DNA of 64,000 nucleotides, from assembly GCA_023101885.1 (NCBI GenBank), contig JALPQD010000640.1, positions 227,614 to 291,613 on the forward strand, in the 5' to 3' direction. The notes beneath the pieces are model-generated. The model was not told where the DNA came from, did not search any database, and saw nothing but the letters and a program-made list of their open reading frames with translations. Position numbers and translations under genes: made by a program. Positions 44,401 through 55,979 of the stretch are shown here, piece after piece (the stretch's first letter is position 1; each line of letters opens with the position of its first letter). The stretch is from Typhlomys cinereus. Lineage: Eukaryota; Chordata; Mammalia; Rodentia; Platacanthomyidae.

Positions 44401-45029
44401 GCCTTAACAGAAATGTTAAGAAATATCTGCTGCTACAGGTCTATCTAGTTTATTAACTGGGAAGACTAGGTATTGAAAGCATTGAGGGTAGAATGTAAAA
44501 TCATAACTCTGTAATTGATTATGACCTGTCTAATTTCAGAATATCTATCTGATGGTTTGCACTACTTGGTATACTACTTTCCAGGAACTGAAACATTCTC
44601 ATGTTTGCCTCACCCCTTAATACTTACTACTTAAAGTTGAAGCCTCCCAAATAAGATATTCATCCGTAGGATAATTTTCTAGGATTGATATTAGTATCAA
44701 GTATGGAATGATTTTATTCTGGTTATTGGAGGACCGGTAAGTTCTCTGGTTGCCTCCTAATGTCCCCACTCTGAGGTGATCTTGTCTCTACCCTCGATAA
44801 TGGGGGGAACTGTGGGAATATACTTCATATGGTTGGCAAAGATGAAACATGGGAATTCCTCACTTTATATGTGGCAAAGTTGGAAATGTTGTTGATGCTT
44901 AGTTATGTTCCTTCCATGAAGTTACCCAAAGTGTAGCAAGTTATGTAGCTTTTCCCAGGGAGCACTGATACAAAACAAATCTTAACCAGCCCATCCAATT
45001 TCTCTCTCTCTCATTTTTTGTGTGTACAC
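44401..45029. other. No gene seen
   Basis: No recognisable exon or repeat. Ends in TC and TG-rich sequence leading into the next SINE. Confidence 0.45.
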
Positions 45030-45168
45030 AATGTATGTATGTATGTTCATGTATGTGTGGTGTATGTGTTATGACACGTGCAGAGGTCAGAGGACAACGT
45101 CTGGTGTTTGTTCACCCTTTCTGCTACTTTTTTTTTAATCTTTTTTATTTATTTATTTATTTATTCAT

Positions 45169-45220
<52 letters not shown>

Positions 45221-45690
45221 GTGTGTATGTATGTGTGTGTATGTGTGTAGAACCACAGGCAAATTTGGGAACCACCATGGACCGCCTCCATCTCTTCCTC
45301 GTTTACTCTGTCCAGGGATTCACAGCCTCCGCCCTACCAGGACCAGAAGTGCAGGCCGGCGTCTATACGTGGGGTCTAGGATCCGAACTCAGGACCTTCC
45401 ACCTACAAGGCAGAGGCTTAACCCCTGAGCCACCTCTCCAGCCACTTTGCTACGTTTGATAGGGGCTCTATTGTTTTTCACTGCATCGTGTGTGCTAGCT
45501 AGCTGGCCCATGAGTTTTAGAAATTCGCCTGTCCCCACCTCCCATCTTGTACTTGAAACATTAGGATTACAGAAACATACTACCACACCAACATTTATGT
45601 GGGTTTTTGAGATTCAAACTTGGCTGTTTTTGTTTTCACAGGAAGCACTTTATCCACTGAGCCATCTTTCTAATCACTCTCTCCCATTTT
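45030..45690 (-). mobile_element. B4-like SINE, split by a B2-like SINE
   Basis: Left part: TG-rich, 'cgtgcagaggtcagaggaca', 'acgtctggtgtttgttcacc'. Right part after 45,442: 'gtttgataggggctctattg', 'gctagctagctggcccatga', 'aggattacagaaacatacta', 'gggtttttgagattcaaact', 'actgagccatctttctaatc'. This is reverse B4 order. Confidence 0.7.
45131..45442 (-). mobile_element. B2-like SINE with (TTTA)n and (TG)n
   Basis: (ATTT)n 45,145-45,165, (TG)n 45,170-45,218, then 'gaaccaccatggaccgcctc', 'tctatacgtggggtctagga', terminal 'gagccacctctccagcc'. Very like the 40,782 copy. Flanks share a short imperfect tgctacNttt duplication. Confidence 0.92.
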
Positions 45691-46214
45691 TATGTGTCCC
45701 CCTTTCCTATCACTCTTTGTGACAAGTCACACCCTATTCTGACCATGTTAAGTCTCTCCCAGATCAGCAATAGTTTTACCCACATCATAAATCTATTACC
45801 AAACAGTCATACTGCAAAGGGAGAGAAAAGGGCTGTATCAATCTGCTGGACCATTTTGTAACTACTCTCTATTCTGGCCTTGAAAACTGCCTTACGAAGT
45901 CCTTGAAACATGTGGGTTTAATGGCTTGTAACATGCCCAATTCCCTAGATTAGAGTGGACTTATTCGTTGCTTTTTTTCTAGGGTACCTATTCTGGCTGA
46001 TTCTATTCATTTAGCTTTGATTTTCTCAGTATCTATGATGATCCAATTTAGAAGAGAATTATTTCTTTGGAGCTAGTGAACTTTATATAGATACTGACTA
46101 AGGACTTGGTGAGTAGTAATATCACTATTTTTCTCACTTTCAGAGAAATGCCACTCCCTTCTATGTCCTGGAGTCTCATCATCTAATTATTAGTCATTTA
46201 TAGAACAGTTCTTT

Positions 46215-46451
46215 TTTTTTAGTGATGTGACCTTATTTTATTATTTTTATTATTATATTTATTTTTTACCAATCATACAAGCTTAATAGGTACCCCATCC
46301 CCTCCCTCCCTCCATCCATCCCCAGTCCCCCTTGCACCCTCCCCCCTTTTCCCCTTCCTTTCATCCCCTCCCTCCTTTTCTCCCAGTGCCCCCCTTTCCA
46401 TTTCCTGGAGCATCCTTTAGTGTGAATGTCAAACTTCCCTCTGTGTACAGG
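46215..46451 (-). mobile_element. L1 3' end (type A), first of two at one site
   Basis: Sense strand ends GCTTGTATGATTGGTAAAAAA after a G-rich tract; 5' truncated at 'gaatgtcaaacttccctctg'. Bounded by acagttcttt at 46205-46214 and 46452-46461. Confidence 0.88.
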
Positions 46452-46461
46452 ACAGTTCTTT

Positions 46462-46639
46462 TTTTTAATATTTATTTTTTCCACTCATACAGGCTTGATA
46501 GCTACCCCATTCCGCTCCCTCCCTCCACCCCTCCCTGGATCCCCTTGCTCCCTCCCCCTTTTCCTCTTCCTTTCCCCCCCTCCCTTACTCCCATTGTCCC
46601 CTCCCCCATCCCTAGAGCATCTTTTATTGTGCATGCAGG
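46462..46639 (-). mobile_element. L1 3' end (type B), second of two at one site
   Basis: Sense strand ends TATCAAGCCTGTATGAGTGG plus A-rich tail, after a G-rich tract. Bounded by acagttcttt at 46452-46461 and 46640-46649, sharing the middle repeat with its neighbour. Confidence 0.88.
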
Positions 46640-46649
46640 ACAGTTCTTT

Positions 46650-48677
46650 AGAAGATTTTTTTGGTAATATCCAGCAATTTTACAACATTATATTCCCAAA
46701 TGAGCATAGCTTCTACAATGATAGCCTCCTTGATGCATCATGATATTTTGTATCTTTGCTTTGCATTTCAATAATGTTGAAAATAAAATTCACACTTCCA
46801 TCTCAGGGTTTTCCTCACTTTCCTCTTGTCAGAGATTTCAATTTTTTACATCCTATTTCTTACTGCATCTTGATGTTCACACCTGTTTCCTTATTCAGTT
46901 CTTTCTGCTCAGCACAATGAGGTGGCATGATAGGGTTTTTAATTTAGCAATTTGACTTTCTACTTTCTTGGCTAGATTAGAAGCTGAGAAAGAAGTACAA
47001 TGATATATCTTTTAAGTTATATTTCTTGTAATTTCTTTGTGTTTTCATTCACAGCCAGCTGGAAATCAATATTCTGTTGCAGCAGCAAAATGCTGCCTTT
47101 CCTTACCAACGTTCAGTAAGTGGCAATTTTGCAAACAAGTGCTCTAAATCCAGCTTTAGGGTAACACCACATCTATCCACGTAGTGGATTTGAAATATTT
47201 AATGTAAGGACCCTTCCTCCTACTTGCGATTAAATGACTGCTTCCTGATTTCCCCTTCAGATAGTTCTTTTCCGTTGCCTATGTTTTTGGTCTCATTAGC
47301 TCATCAATTTTATCAGAACAACTTGATTTTAGTGTATGAAAACTAACCTGAAGGTGTTGTGAGACTGAAAGAGGAAATCAATAGATTGTATTATTGTCCA
47401 AAGAGTGATTTTTGAGGGGGAATTGCTGACAGAAGCACAGCACTGCTTACATGAATGACTAGACATGATTATTACTACAAACATTTTTGAGAAAAACAGA
47501 AAATGCCTGTCTATAAGAGATGATGTATCAACATTCCTATGAGTTCCATTGTATTGTAAATGTAAATATGTAGATTGTAATCCTAAATAAATTAGGTACT
47601 CTATGCTGTTTGATCAGCTTTATACTTGATGCACTCAACTCACCATAGAGGACATAAAATTTAACAATAATAACAAAATTCCGCAGTAAGAATTTTATTC
47701 ACTCAATCAGTACTATCAAGAATATTTAATGCAAGTATTAATAAAAGCCATGCAAAGACACCAATAAAAATTATAAACTTTACCACATTTATTTTTTTCT
47801 AAATCTATAATTACTTCCATCTTAAAATGAGTATATGCCCAGAAGTTGTAGGTGGAGTCCTCTAATTTCTCTGTTTTTAGAATATTTTAGAATAAAGATA
47901 ATTTTATCTTTATTTCACATACAGCCTCCTTACTTATTAATTTACTTTTATCATTAATTTTGTCCATATATTTTGTTATTTTTTTCACCTAACATGCACT
48001 GTTTATTTCTAGCACACTGTTTTATAATTATGAAATGGGATTAACATGACTGTGATAACAAAGTTGTTTTGTATGAAACAAAGCAAAATAGAACCAAAAA
48101 AACCCTTACATAGCTTACTCTCAGTGTATTTTTTGGAATAATCTTAATAAATCCATATAAAACTAGATAAATTCATATATTATAAAATACACTATATATT
48201 GTGAATAAATAGAGTGTATTTAAAATTAGGAAATTTAATTCATTTTACTAACCAAGATGGAATAAAAAATCATAACTAAATGAATACCAAAAGGTAGTTG
48301 GTAAAATTAAATATCCATTTCCAATGAACATTCTTAATATTTTAGAAATGGAAAGAAACTCTCAGTCACTGATATAATTACCACAAATCAATAGCAAATA
48401 TCAAACTTAGGTGTGATAGAACTTCACATCGAATGTAGAAATAACACCAACATAGCCAGAAGACATTTACCACTACAATAATGAATAACAAGAAAAGGTT
48501 AATTTGACTGGAAAATGAGAAGGGGCTCTTGGTACCTAGGACCTTTAACCAAAAAGTCCATGTTTCCTCTACTCATTTCCAAATAACTACTTTTAACAGA
48601 AAGGCCTAGTTTCTTTAAACCCAGACATAACCATGTAGCTGGCCTAAAATTCTCTGTCTCAGGCATTTTGTTTTATA
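46650..48677. other. Repeat-poor stretch holding a candidate exon
   Basis: About 2 kb without recognisable repeats, unusual in this window. Apart from 47,055-47,115 I see no coding sequence; 47,600-48,480 is very AT-rich. Confidence 0.5.
47055..47115 (+). other. Candidate internal exon (61 bases)
   Basis: Upstream is a pyrimidine-rich tract ending ttttcattcacag| and downstream is |gtaagtgg, both close to splice consensus. All three frames are open across the 61 bases. One reads QLEINILLQQQNAAFPYQRS, a Gln-rich stretch with the look of real protein. The length is not a multiple of three, so it would be a phase-changing exon. I cannot name a gene, and a chance pseudo-exon remains possible. Composition (about 44 percent GC) is higher than the flanks. 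Confidence 0.4.
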
Positions 48678-48772
48678 GCTTCTTTTTTTTTTTTTTTTTT
48701 CAGTGCTAGGGATGGAACCCAGGCGTTTGAGTTTCTTAGGTGGTTATTATAACATGCCTCAGCCTCTGGCAT
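48678..48772 (-). mobile_element. ID-like SINE, degraded
   Basis: Long T run (reverse A tail) then 'cagtgctagggatggaaccc'. The remaining body is eroded. Confidence 0.55.
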
Positions 48773-48777
48773 TTTAA

Positions 48778-48950
48778 ATGATACTTAGTGGTTACTCTTT
48801 CTGCTGCTGTGAGACAACATCTATACAACCTGCTTAAGGGAGAAAGAGGGAGATTTGTTTGGCTTACAGCTCCAGAGGGCATATAGTCCAATAAGTTAGA
48901 AAACACATTGGTGGGCAGCAAAAGCTGGAGTCAGCTTAGGTCACCCCAGC
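48778..48950 (-). mobile_element. MaLR-like LTR, 3' part only
   Basis: 'gctgctgtgagacaacatct', 'ggcttacagctccagagggc', 'ggcagcaaaagctggagtca' parallels the block at 17,235-17,400. Confidence 0.55.
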
Positions 48951-49063
48951 CAACATCATCATCATCATCCTAACAAAACTGTAAGGAACTTAATTTATTA
49001 AGTAAGAAAGTCAATTTGTTAAAAATGCAAGTAGCAAGTATTTTGTTAAAACATTTAATATGA

Positions 49064-49160
49064 GAGCTGGAAATATGGCTCAGGAGTTAAATCTCTGCCT
49101 CCCAAACAGAAGGACCTGCGTTTATAACCCGACCCCAGGTTCAAACAAAGAAAACAAACA
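49064..49160 (+). mobile_element. B2-like SINE, head fragment
   Basis: 'gagagctggaaatatggctc', 'agaaggacctgcgtttataa', short body, A-rich end. The next copy begins right after it. Confidence 0.75.
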
Positions 49161-49161
49161 G

Positions 49162-49405
49162 GGCTGGAGAGATGGCTTAGGGATTAAGTCTCTGACTCAC
49201 TAGCAGAGTTCACATCCCAGATCCCATGTAAAATGCCAGGCAGAAATGGCAGTGGCCTGCACATCTGGCCCTGGAAGGCAGAGCCTTGGAAATTTCAGAG
49301 CAAAGCAAGAGGTAAAACAGTCCAGGATGATTCCAGATGTTATCCTTGGGCCACCACAGGCACACACAGTGCCCTCTCATACACATACCAAAAAGTTATA
49401 CAGCT
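49162..49405 (+). mobile_element. B2-like SINE
   Basis: 'gggctggagagatggcttag', 'cacatcccagatcccatgta', 'tctggccctggaaggcagag', 'cagtccaggatgattccaga', 'acacagtgccctctcataca'. The 65-codon frame within it is SINE sequence. Confidence 0.9.
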
Positions 49406-49863
49406 AATAAATGGCATTTCCATAGTGTGAACATGCCTATCTCAGGTTCTAGAATTTTTGTTCTTAACCTAAATGGTCATGCAACCCTTAGGTTATTATT
49501 TATGAAAAGTATATAAAAGGAGTGAGATAATAAAAAAGCTCTAGAGTGTGGTGACTCTTTCCTTCTCTTAGAGCCTGTAAGTCCCTTGAGATAGTGACTC
49601 TGTTGTTTAGTGTTATTGTTTCTTGTGGATAAGCTTCATTATTCCAACTGTATAGGGGTGACAAGTCAATTGAGTTCTCACATATAACAAATTAGTGAAG
49701 AAGGTGAAATAATGTAGTGGAAAAATCACTTCACTAGTAGTGAGAAGAATAAGTTGTTAGTTTAACTTTCCCTTAATAGTGAAAAGTGATAGACCTTATA
49801 ATGATATTCTTATTCAGGTATACCATATATTTTGGCAATTTTTGCCCCATGACCTTCTCGTGT

Positions 49864-49864
<1 letters not shown>

Positions 49865-49905
<41 letters not shown>
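49865..49905. repeat. (AC)n microsatellite
   Basis: About 20 uninterrupted AC units. Not attached to a SINE I can recognise. Confidence 0.97.
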
Positions 49906-49907
<2 letters not shown>

Positions 49908-49969
49908 TTCCATATGTGAGAAAATATTTGTGATTTTTAAAATTTCTGCGTGTGTGTCTTTAATATGCG

Positions 49970-50256
49970 TGTATGTCTGTGTGTGTGTGTGTGTGTGGAT
50001 CAGAAGGCACTGTGTGTCCCTGTGGAGGCCCAAAGGTGATTTCATGAATCATCCTAGATTACTTCTACCTCTTATTTACTTTGATCTGGAGTTTCCCAGG
50101 CTCCACTTTCCAGAACTAGAAGTACAGGCCACTGCCATTTTTGCCCACCATTTTTACATAGATACATGTAAAATGTATCTATGGAATTCAGGATCTGAAC
50201 TCAAAATCTTCTACTTGTGAGTCAGAGACTTAATCCCTGAGCCATCTCTTTGGCCC
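49970..50256 (-). mobile_element. B2-like SINE
   Basis: (TG)n 49,977-49,997, 'gatcagaaggcactgtgtgt', 'gaatcatcctagattacttc', terminal 'gagccatctctttggccc'. A small internal insertion or duplication ('acatgtaaaatgtatctatg') lies near 50,163. Confidence 0.88.
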
Positions 50257-50261
50257 TATTT

Positions 50262-50555
50262 TTTTTTGAAATTATGAGTTATATAACTTAAAATGATCTC
50301 TAATTCTATCCATTTTCCTGTAAATGACATAATTTTACTTTTTATGGCTGAATAAAACTGTGTATATATACCACATTTTCTTTATCCATTCATCTGTTGA
50401 TGAGTACTTAGGCCGATTGCATATCTTGGGTATTATAAATAGGGCTATGATAAGCTTGGATGTGTAGACATTTCTGTTCACTGACTTAGACTCCTTTGGG
50501 TATGCACCCAAAAGTGGTACAGATGGGTCATGTGATAGTTGTTTAGAAATAATGT
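50262..50555 (-). mobile_element. L1 ORF2 3' end fragment
   Basis: 'tttatggctgaataaaactg', 'tatccattcatctgttgatg', 'gggtatgcacccaaaagtgg' are reverse L1 ORF2 C-terminal sequence. Confidence 0.8.
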
Positions 50556-51373
50556 CTCTTGGCTTCAGGAATGTCCTTTCTGTAGAATAAAGAACAGAAA
50601 ATTATTTTAATTGCTACTTTGATTTATAACTTTAAAACTCTTTTGTAAGAATGATGTCTTTTAAACTCATAATAGCCTATAGGTTAGGTGAAGCAGGTAA
50701 TTTGTTTCCCTTTCCCAATTTAGCTGCAGTTTGGTAAGAGGATTTGGTCAAATTCACCCAAAACAGACTCAAGACTAAAACAGTTACAGTGTTTATCCTC
50801 AACGAGAATTCCCCGAGGAAAGATGCAGCAATCGCTACGCCCATGAACTCTTGTCCTCAGCTACAAGTCCTGGCAACCTTTTTCATTTAGATAGCACACT
50901 AGATGCACTTCCATGTACCTCCTCCAATATGTCCCTGTAATCCCTCAATTCTGAGGCCTTAAAAGGCACTGAAACAATCTGCTAGGATGTGACATTTTAT
51001 TTTAGAGATAATGAAGAAACCGGGGGTTTTGGAGAGGTAGAATCAGATGAGGCAAGGGAACGACAGTTTTGGAAAAGGGAGAGTTACGTATTCAAAACTC
51101 ATTTAAACTATATTTTAGCTTGATAATGTTTTTGTTAATCACTCTCTCCCCTGAGTCATTCTGATCTCTGAGGCAAGGAGCCAATTTTCTTCTGCAGGAA
51201 GGTTATTGTTTCTCCTAGTGCCTGGAGGATGGGGATATCTTCAGAGAGGTGTTTGTGCTTAGTGAGGAAATAGTAAAGACTTGCCAAGGGCTAGAATAAA
51301 ATCATTTTCCATCTTCTTAAAGGTGACATTCTAAGCCCTAATAATTTCTAACAATTTCATTCAGACATTTGAG

Positions 51374-51374
<1 letters not shown>
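50556..51374. other. No gene seen
   Basis: Mostly repeat-free in appearance; no exon with both good splice signals found. Confidence 0.4.
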
Positions 51375-51424
<50 letters not shown>

Positions 51425-51490
51425 ATCTATCTATCTATCATCTATCTCTATGTATCATCTCTCATCTATCTAATCAATCATCTATCAATC
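51375..51490. repeat. (TATC)n microsatellite, long and interrupted
   Basis: About 12 uninterrupted units to 51,424, followed by degenerate ATCT/ATCA variants to about 51,490. Confidence 0.96.
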
Positions 51491-52811
51491 ATCTGTTGTA
51501 CATTCTGCACTCTGAGGTGCCAGAATATAGATATAAAATCTTAAAACAGTTTTTGCCTTTAAGGTCCTGATGTCTGAGAGAACACATGGTATGCTTTTCA
51601 AGTACTATATGTATCTAACATAATTTCCTTCTTCGTTAACTAAATATGAAGCACATTTGAAAAGCCACTAGTGTTGCTTCTGGGAAGTCCTTCCTAGTAT
51701 TATCTAAAACGGGGGACATTGTAGTGGGAAAGGTTCTGGCTAAAAGTTTGTCAGAAATACTGCCAAAGTGTGAAATTAGCCAAGGTTTCTTTGGTGCCCT
51801 TCCAACCTCCCTGACTTCTGGCTCTCAAATCTTTACTGTCTTCAGACTGTCTCAGATTTTACGACCCTCCTCCCACTTAGTTTCTGATTCGAGTTTTTAT
51901 ATTCAATCTTTAATCTGATAAAAATATATCCATACTCCTTTTATTTCTAGGAGGCATTAGAATTGGAGAGACTAATTCTCGGCTCTGATGCAGTTAACAC
52001 TTAAAAGGGCAGCCCACTTTACCTGAGATTAATTCCACTATCAGTTCAGAAAGGCAGTAGTTCTCTTCCACATACCAAACCTTTACATTTGTGGCCTGCA
52101 CATTTCTCTTATTTACCATTTTTCTTTGAGTCAAATTTCACATTATATCTTTTTATTTTGCCTCAATTCCAGATTTTATAAATGTTTCCTTTCCATTATG
52201 GGTGCTACAGTTTAGAAAGAACCCTGGCTTAATTCCTACTGAAAACTCTTTCACTTGGGCAATTTCTCCATCGTACTTTAATTTAAATTTTCACAGTGGT
52301 TCCCAATCTATTCCATATTACCAATACAAAGAAAATTTAGTATTTGTATATTTTACTAAGACGAATATGTAAGGTTTCTCATTTTTAGGGTTAAAAGAAT
52401 CACTATTTTATTGGAACCATACAGCTTATTTGTGATAGTCAGTATAACAAAGAAAATATACCAACTGGGAGGCTCCAAGACTTCCTTTATTAGTTTTTTC
52501 ACTGTCCACTTATATTTAGGAGGCGATTCCTATACAATGTCTTTTCATGTAGATTTTAGTTGTGTGCTTGAATTACTCCAGTGTTGAGAAAGTCATTGCC
52601 TCACAAAGAAAATCTGTTCCATTGTTAATTCTGGTCAGTGATGATATACTGTTACTTATTATCAAACTGGGATATTCTTAAAACAGAGCATATTCCTTTA
52701 GGTATTATTTGATCAGAAGCATTAGGTAGGGTTTTTATACTTTCTTTCCTTTGCATACCATACTTTTATTAAGGACAAATGAGATTTCCTAGCTTTTTTC
52801 AGAAATGTGAT
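51491..52811. other. No gene seen
   Basis: Nothing recognised; the 64-codon frame at 51,724-51,918 has no recognisable motif. Confidence 0.4.
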
Positions 52812-53178
52812 TACTGTTGATTTTCAATTTGACAGGATCTGGAATCACATAGAGCCAAACCTCCAAGTGCACCTCCAGATTATTTAACCTCTGAGCATTC
52901 TGGTGAAAGATTATTCTGAGTAGTTGAATTGAAGACCCATCCTAAAAGTGGATAATACCACTCCCTGGACTTGGGTCCTGGGCTGCATAGAAAGAGGGAA
53001 GCTAGGTGAGCACAAGCATTCTTTCCTCTCTCCTTGGCTGCCGATGAAATGTGACCAGATGTCTCTGACTCCTGCTGTCTTCCTCTCCCTGCCATGATAG
53101 ACTGTGTGCCCAAATAAATCCTTTCTTCCTTAAATTGCTTTTGTGAGATGTTTTATTATAACAACAGAAAAGAATCTA
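52812..53178 (+). mobile_element. MaLR-like LTR
   Basis: 'tgattactgttgattttcaa', 'tctggaatcacatagagcca', 'taccactccctggacttggg', 'gccatgatagactgtgtgcc' and 'caaataaatcctttcttcct' ... 'tattataacaacagaaaaga'. The clearest member of the set. A B2-like SINE follows directly. Confidence 0.75.
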
Positions 53179-53454
53179 AGGACTGGAGAGATGGCTCAGA
53201 GGTAAAGACTCTGCCTCAAAAGCAGAAGGTCCTAGTTCAGATCACAGGTCCCATGTGAAAATGCCAGGTAGATGTGGCAGTAGCCTACACTTCTGGCCCT
53301 GGTGGGTGGAGCCTGGAAAATCCTAAAACTAAGCAAAAAGGAGGTAGAAGCAATCCAGGATGATTCTCTAAGTCACCATTGGTCCTCCACAGGGAAACAT
53401 AGTGCCTTTTGATGCATGCTCACACACACACATACACACACACACATACACACA

Positions 53455-53498
<44 letters not shown>

Positions 53499-53500
53499 GT
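53179..53500 (+). mobile_element. B2-like SINE with (AC)n tail
   Basis: 'ggactggagagatggctcag', 'cagatcacaggtcccatgtg', 'ttctggccctggtgggtgga', 'aaggaggtagaagcaatcca', then (AC)n with T interruptions 53,420-53,496. Confidence 0.92.
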
Positions 53501-53731
53501 TAAAAAGAAAAATAATCTAAGAAAAGCCACAGCATACTCTTGATTTACATGCTTAGTGTCATCTCAGTCCTCTGAAATCTGCTCAGGCTTGTGCATCTGG
53601 AGTTGTTGTTTTTTTTTTTCCATTGATCACTATCTCTTAATATAATCATATCAGCAACACCTGAATTTTGGAGAGACACATTAAAACTTTAATCATTCTT
53701 TTATGTTACTTCTTGTGCATGAAACAATCTT

Positions 53732-53751
53732 TTTAAATTTTTTTTCATTTA

Positions 53752-53790
<39 letters not shown>

Positions 53791-54024
53791 TGTGTGTGTG
53801 TGCACTGTATGTCCATGTGGAGGCCCAAGGCTGACTTCGGGAATCATCCTGAATTGCTTCTATCTCCTTTTTGCTATGCTCTGGGATTTGTCAAGCTCTG
53901 CCCTCGAGGGCCAGAAGTACAGGATGCCACCATTTCTACCCTGAGTTTTCACGTGGGATCTGGGATCTAAACTCAGGACCTTTTGTTTGCTAGGCGAGTC
54001 TTCCCCTGAGCCATCTCTCCAGCC
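53732..54024 (-). mobile_element. B2-like SINE with 14-base TSD
   Basis: (TG)n 53,757-53,801, 'gggaatcatcctgaattgct', 'ttcacgtgggatctgggatc', terminal 'gagccatctctccagcc'. Flanks catgaaacaatctt (53718-53731) and cataaaacaatctt (54025-54038), one mismatch. Confidence 0.93.
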
Positions 54025-54334
54025 CATAAAACAATCTTGGATGTCTTTTTGTCCTCTCAATTTCTAGATTTATATTTCCTATCAATTTAGTGGAGTTATT
54101 AATTGAAATATAGACTTGTATATTTGCATCTCACACGTATTCACAATGAGAAACACAAGAAATCAGAATTACTTAACAAAAGTACCATAAATAAATTTAT
54201 CATTTAAATTAAGTGCTCATTAATAAAAACATCAATTTTGGAAATGCCTTGTTTCTCTACTTTGAAAAGAGACTTCTAGAAAAACTGTGCACCTCAAACA
54301 AAAACCTGATATTCTAGAAGGGAATATATGTTAA

Positions 54335-54411
54335 TCACATTAATATAAATTATATATATTATATTTATATATTATAACTATAAATTATATATATAATTTT
54401 TGTGACTATAT
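54335..54411. repeat. AT-rich low-complexity tract
   Basis: Alternating A/T with imperfect inverted symmetry (ataaattatatata and its complement). Confidence 0.8.
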
Positions 54412-55422
54412 AAAATCTAGGAACCACAAGGAAGAGAAAACATTTGACATTTATCTTTCCAAGATTGGTTTAATTTGCTTAGTATCGCTGTCTGCCTTTG
54501 CATTCATTTTCTTGCAAATTATATCATTTCTTTATGGCTGAAAAATTCCGCTGTGTATATATATATGCCACATTTTTCTCAGGTCATTCCTCTCCTGTTG
54601 GACACCAGGTTTATCACACAATTTAGCTATTGTGAATAGTGCTTCAACAAAAACTGGTGTGAAAGCGTCTCTATGATACATTTTTCTCAGTGTCCCTTTG
54701 GTAAATACCGAGGAGTAGCTTAGCAGAGTCATATAATAGATCTATGTTCAGTGTTTCGAGAAACTTACAGACTAATTTCCATAGAGACTGGACTGTTTAT
54801 TATATAACATTTGTGTTTAAATCTGTAATCCATTTTAAAATAATTGATGCATGGTATAGGATAAAGATAGCATTAATTTTATATAGAGATATTTAGTTAT
54901 CCCAGCACAATGCATTGAAAAGCCTGTAATCCCTTTCTTCTCTCCCCACACTAAATTGTCTTGACAAGATTGTCAAAACTTAGTTTGCGATATTTAAGCA
55001 TATACATTCAGGTTTATTTCAGGAGTCTGGTTGTATTACATTGATCTGTATGTCTGTATGTTTTTATGCCAATGGCATGCTGTACAGATTACAGTATGTC
55101 ATAAAATCAGGCAATATAAGTCTTAAAATGCTATTCTTTTAAAAATTGTGAAGGCTTTTGAGTTCTTTGTATTTCTACATAAACATTAGAATTTTGTCCT
55201 ATTATTTGCATTAAAAAGTCAAATAGGATCTGATTGGGACATAATTGAAATTATAAGATCCATTTTGGGGAGAATTTACATTTTATGAATATTATTTTCT
55301 AAATCATTAATCAATTAACAGGTATAATTATTCATTATTTAAGTCTCCTTTAAATTTTCTCAATAATGTTTTAAAGTTTTCTGCCTACAGGTTTTACATT
55401 TTTTTGTTATCGTCTTAAGATT

Positions 55423-55607
55423 TTTTAGCTTACTATGAATGGATTTTAAATAGCTAAATTACTATTTACCTCGCATCGCTATGTTGAAATACAATTGCAA
55501 ATTTATCTTATGTCTTTAGTAATTTAACTTATTTTTGGTTACTTTTCTTCTAAAGAATTTTTAGCTCATTGTGAATGGATTTTAAATAGCTAAATTACTA
55601 CTTTCCT
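55423..55607. repeat. Tandem duplication, about 139-base period, in old L1
   Basis: 'gaatggattttaaatagcta' plus flanks occurs at 55,437 and again at 55,574. Following sequences also resemble one another, so a whole segment was duplicated and then diverged. Confidence 0.85.
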
Positions 55608-55979
55608 ATCATTCTTATATTGAGACAACAATTTCTTGTAATGTTAGAATTATTAGATCCAGTAGTGCTTCTTAAATTACTTATGAATTCTAACATATTA
55701 TTGTTATCTTATTAATCAAAATTTCCTTTTCCTATTGTGAATGCATTTTATCTCTTTTTCTTGATTTTTGCCCTGTTTAGGCAGCCCAGCACAATGTTGA
55801 ACAGAAGTCATTAGAGTAAGAGCATTTGTCTTGCTCTTCATATTTAGAAGAAAGCATGTAGTCTAGACAGTGCATCTTTGAAACTCGAGACCTACACAGT
55901 TTCTACTAGAACTGCTCAGCTCTGCCTATATAAGAAGATAAATATGTAAATGGTCATGAATGATTATAGTAAAACTTTT

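Noticed and set aside
45078..45428. 116-codon plus-strand frame
   Set aside because: Antisense of the B2-like SINE and its TTTA/TG tail.
46332..46743. Two overlapping Pro-rich frames of 105-111 codons
   Set aside because: They come from the C-rich antisense of two L1 polypurine UTR ends.
49786..50220. 144-codon plus-strand frame
   Set aside because: It spans an AC microsatellite and an antisense B2-like SINE; the codon pattern is repeat-driven.
51375..51490. CRISPR-like array of short repeats
   Set aside because: Plain TATC microsatellite without spacers; the window is mammalian.
54335..54411. AT-rich tract as a replication origin or matrix attachment site
   Set aside because: Only low-complexity AT; no specific element is visible and such tracts are common here.
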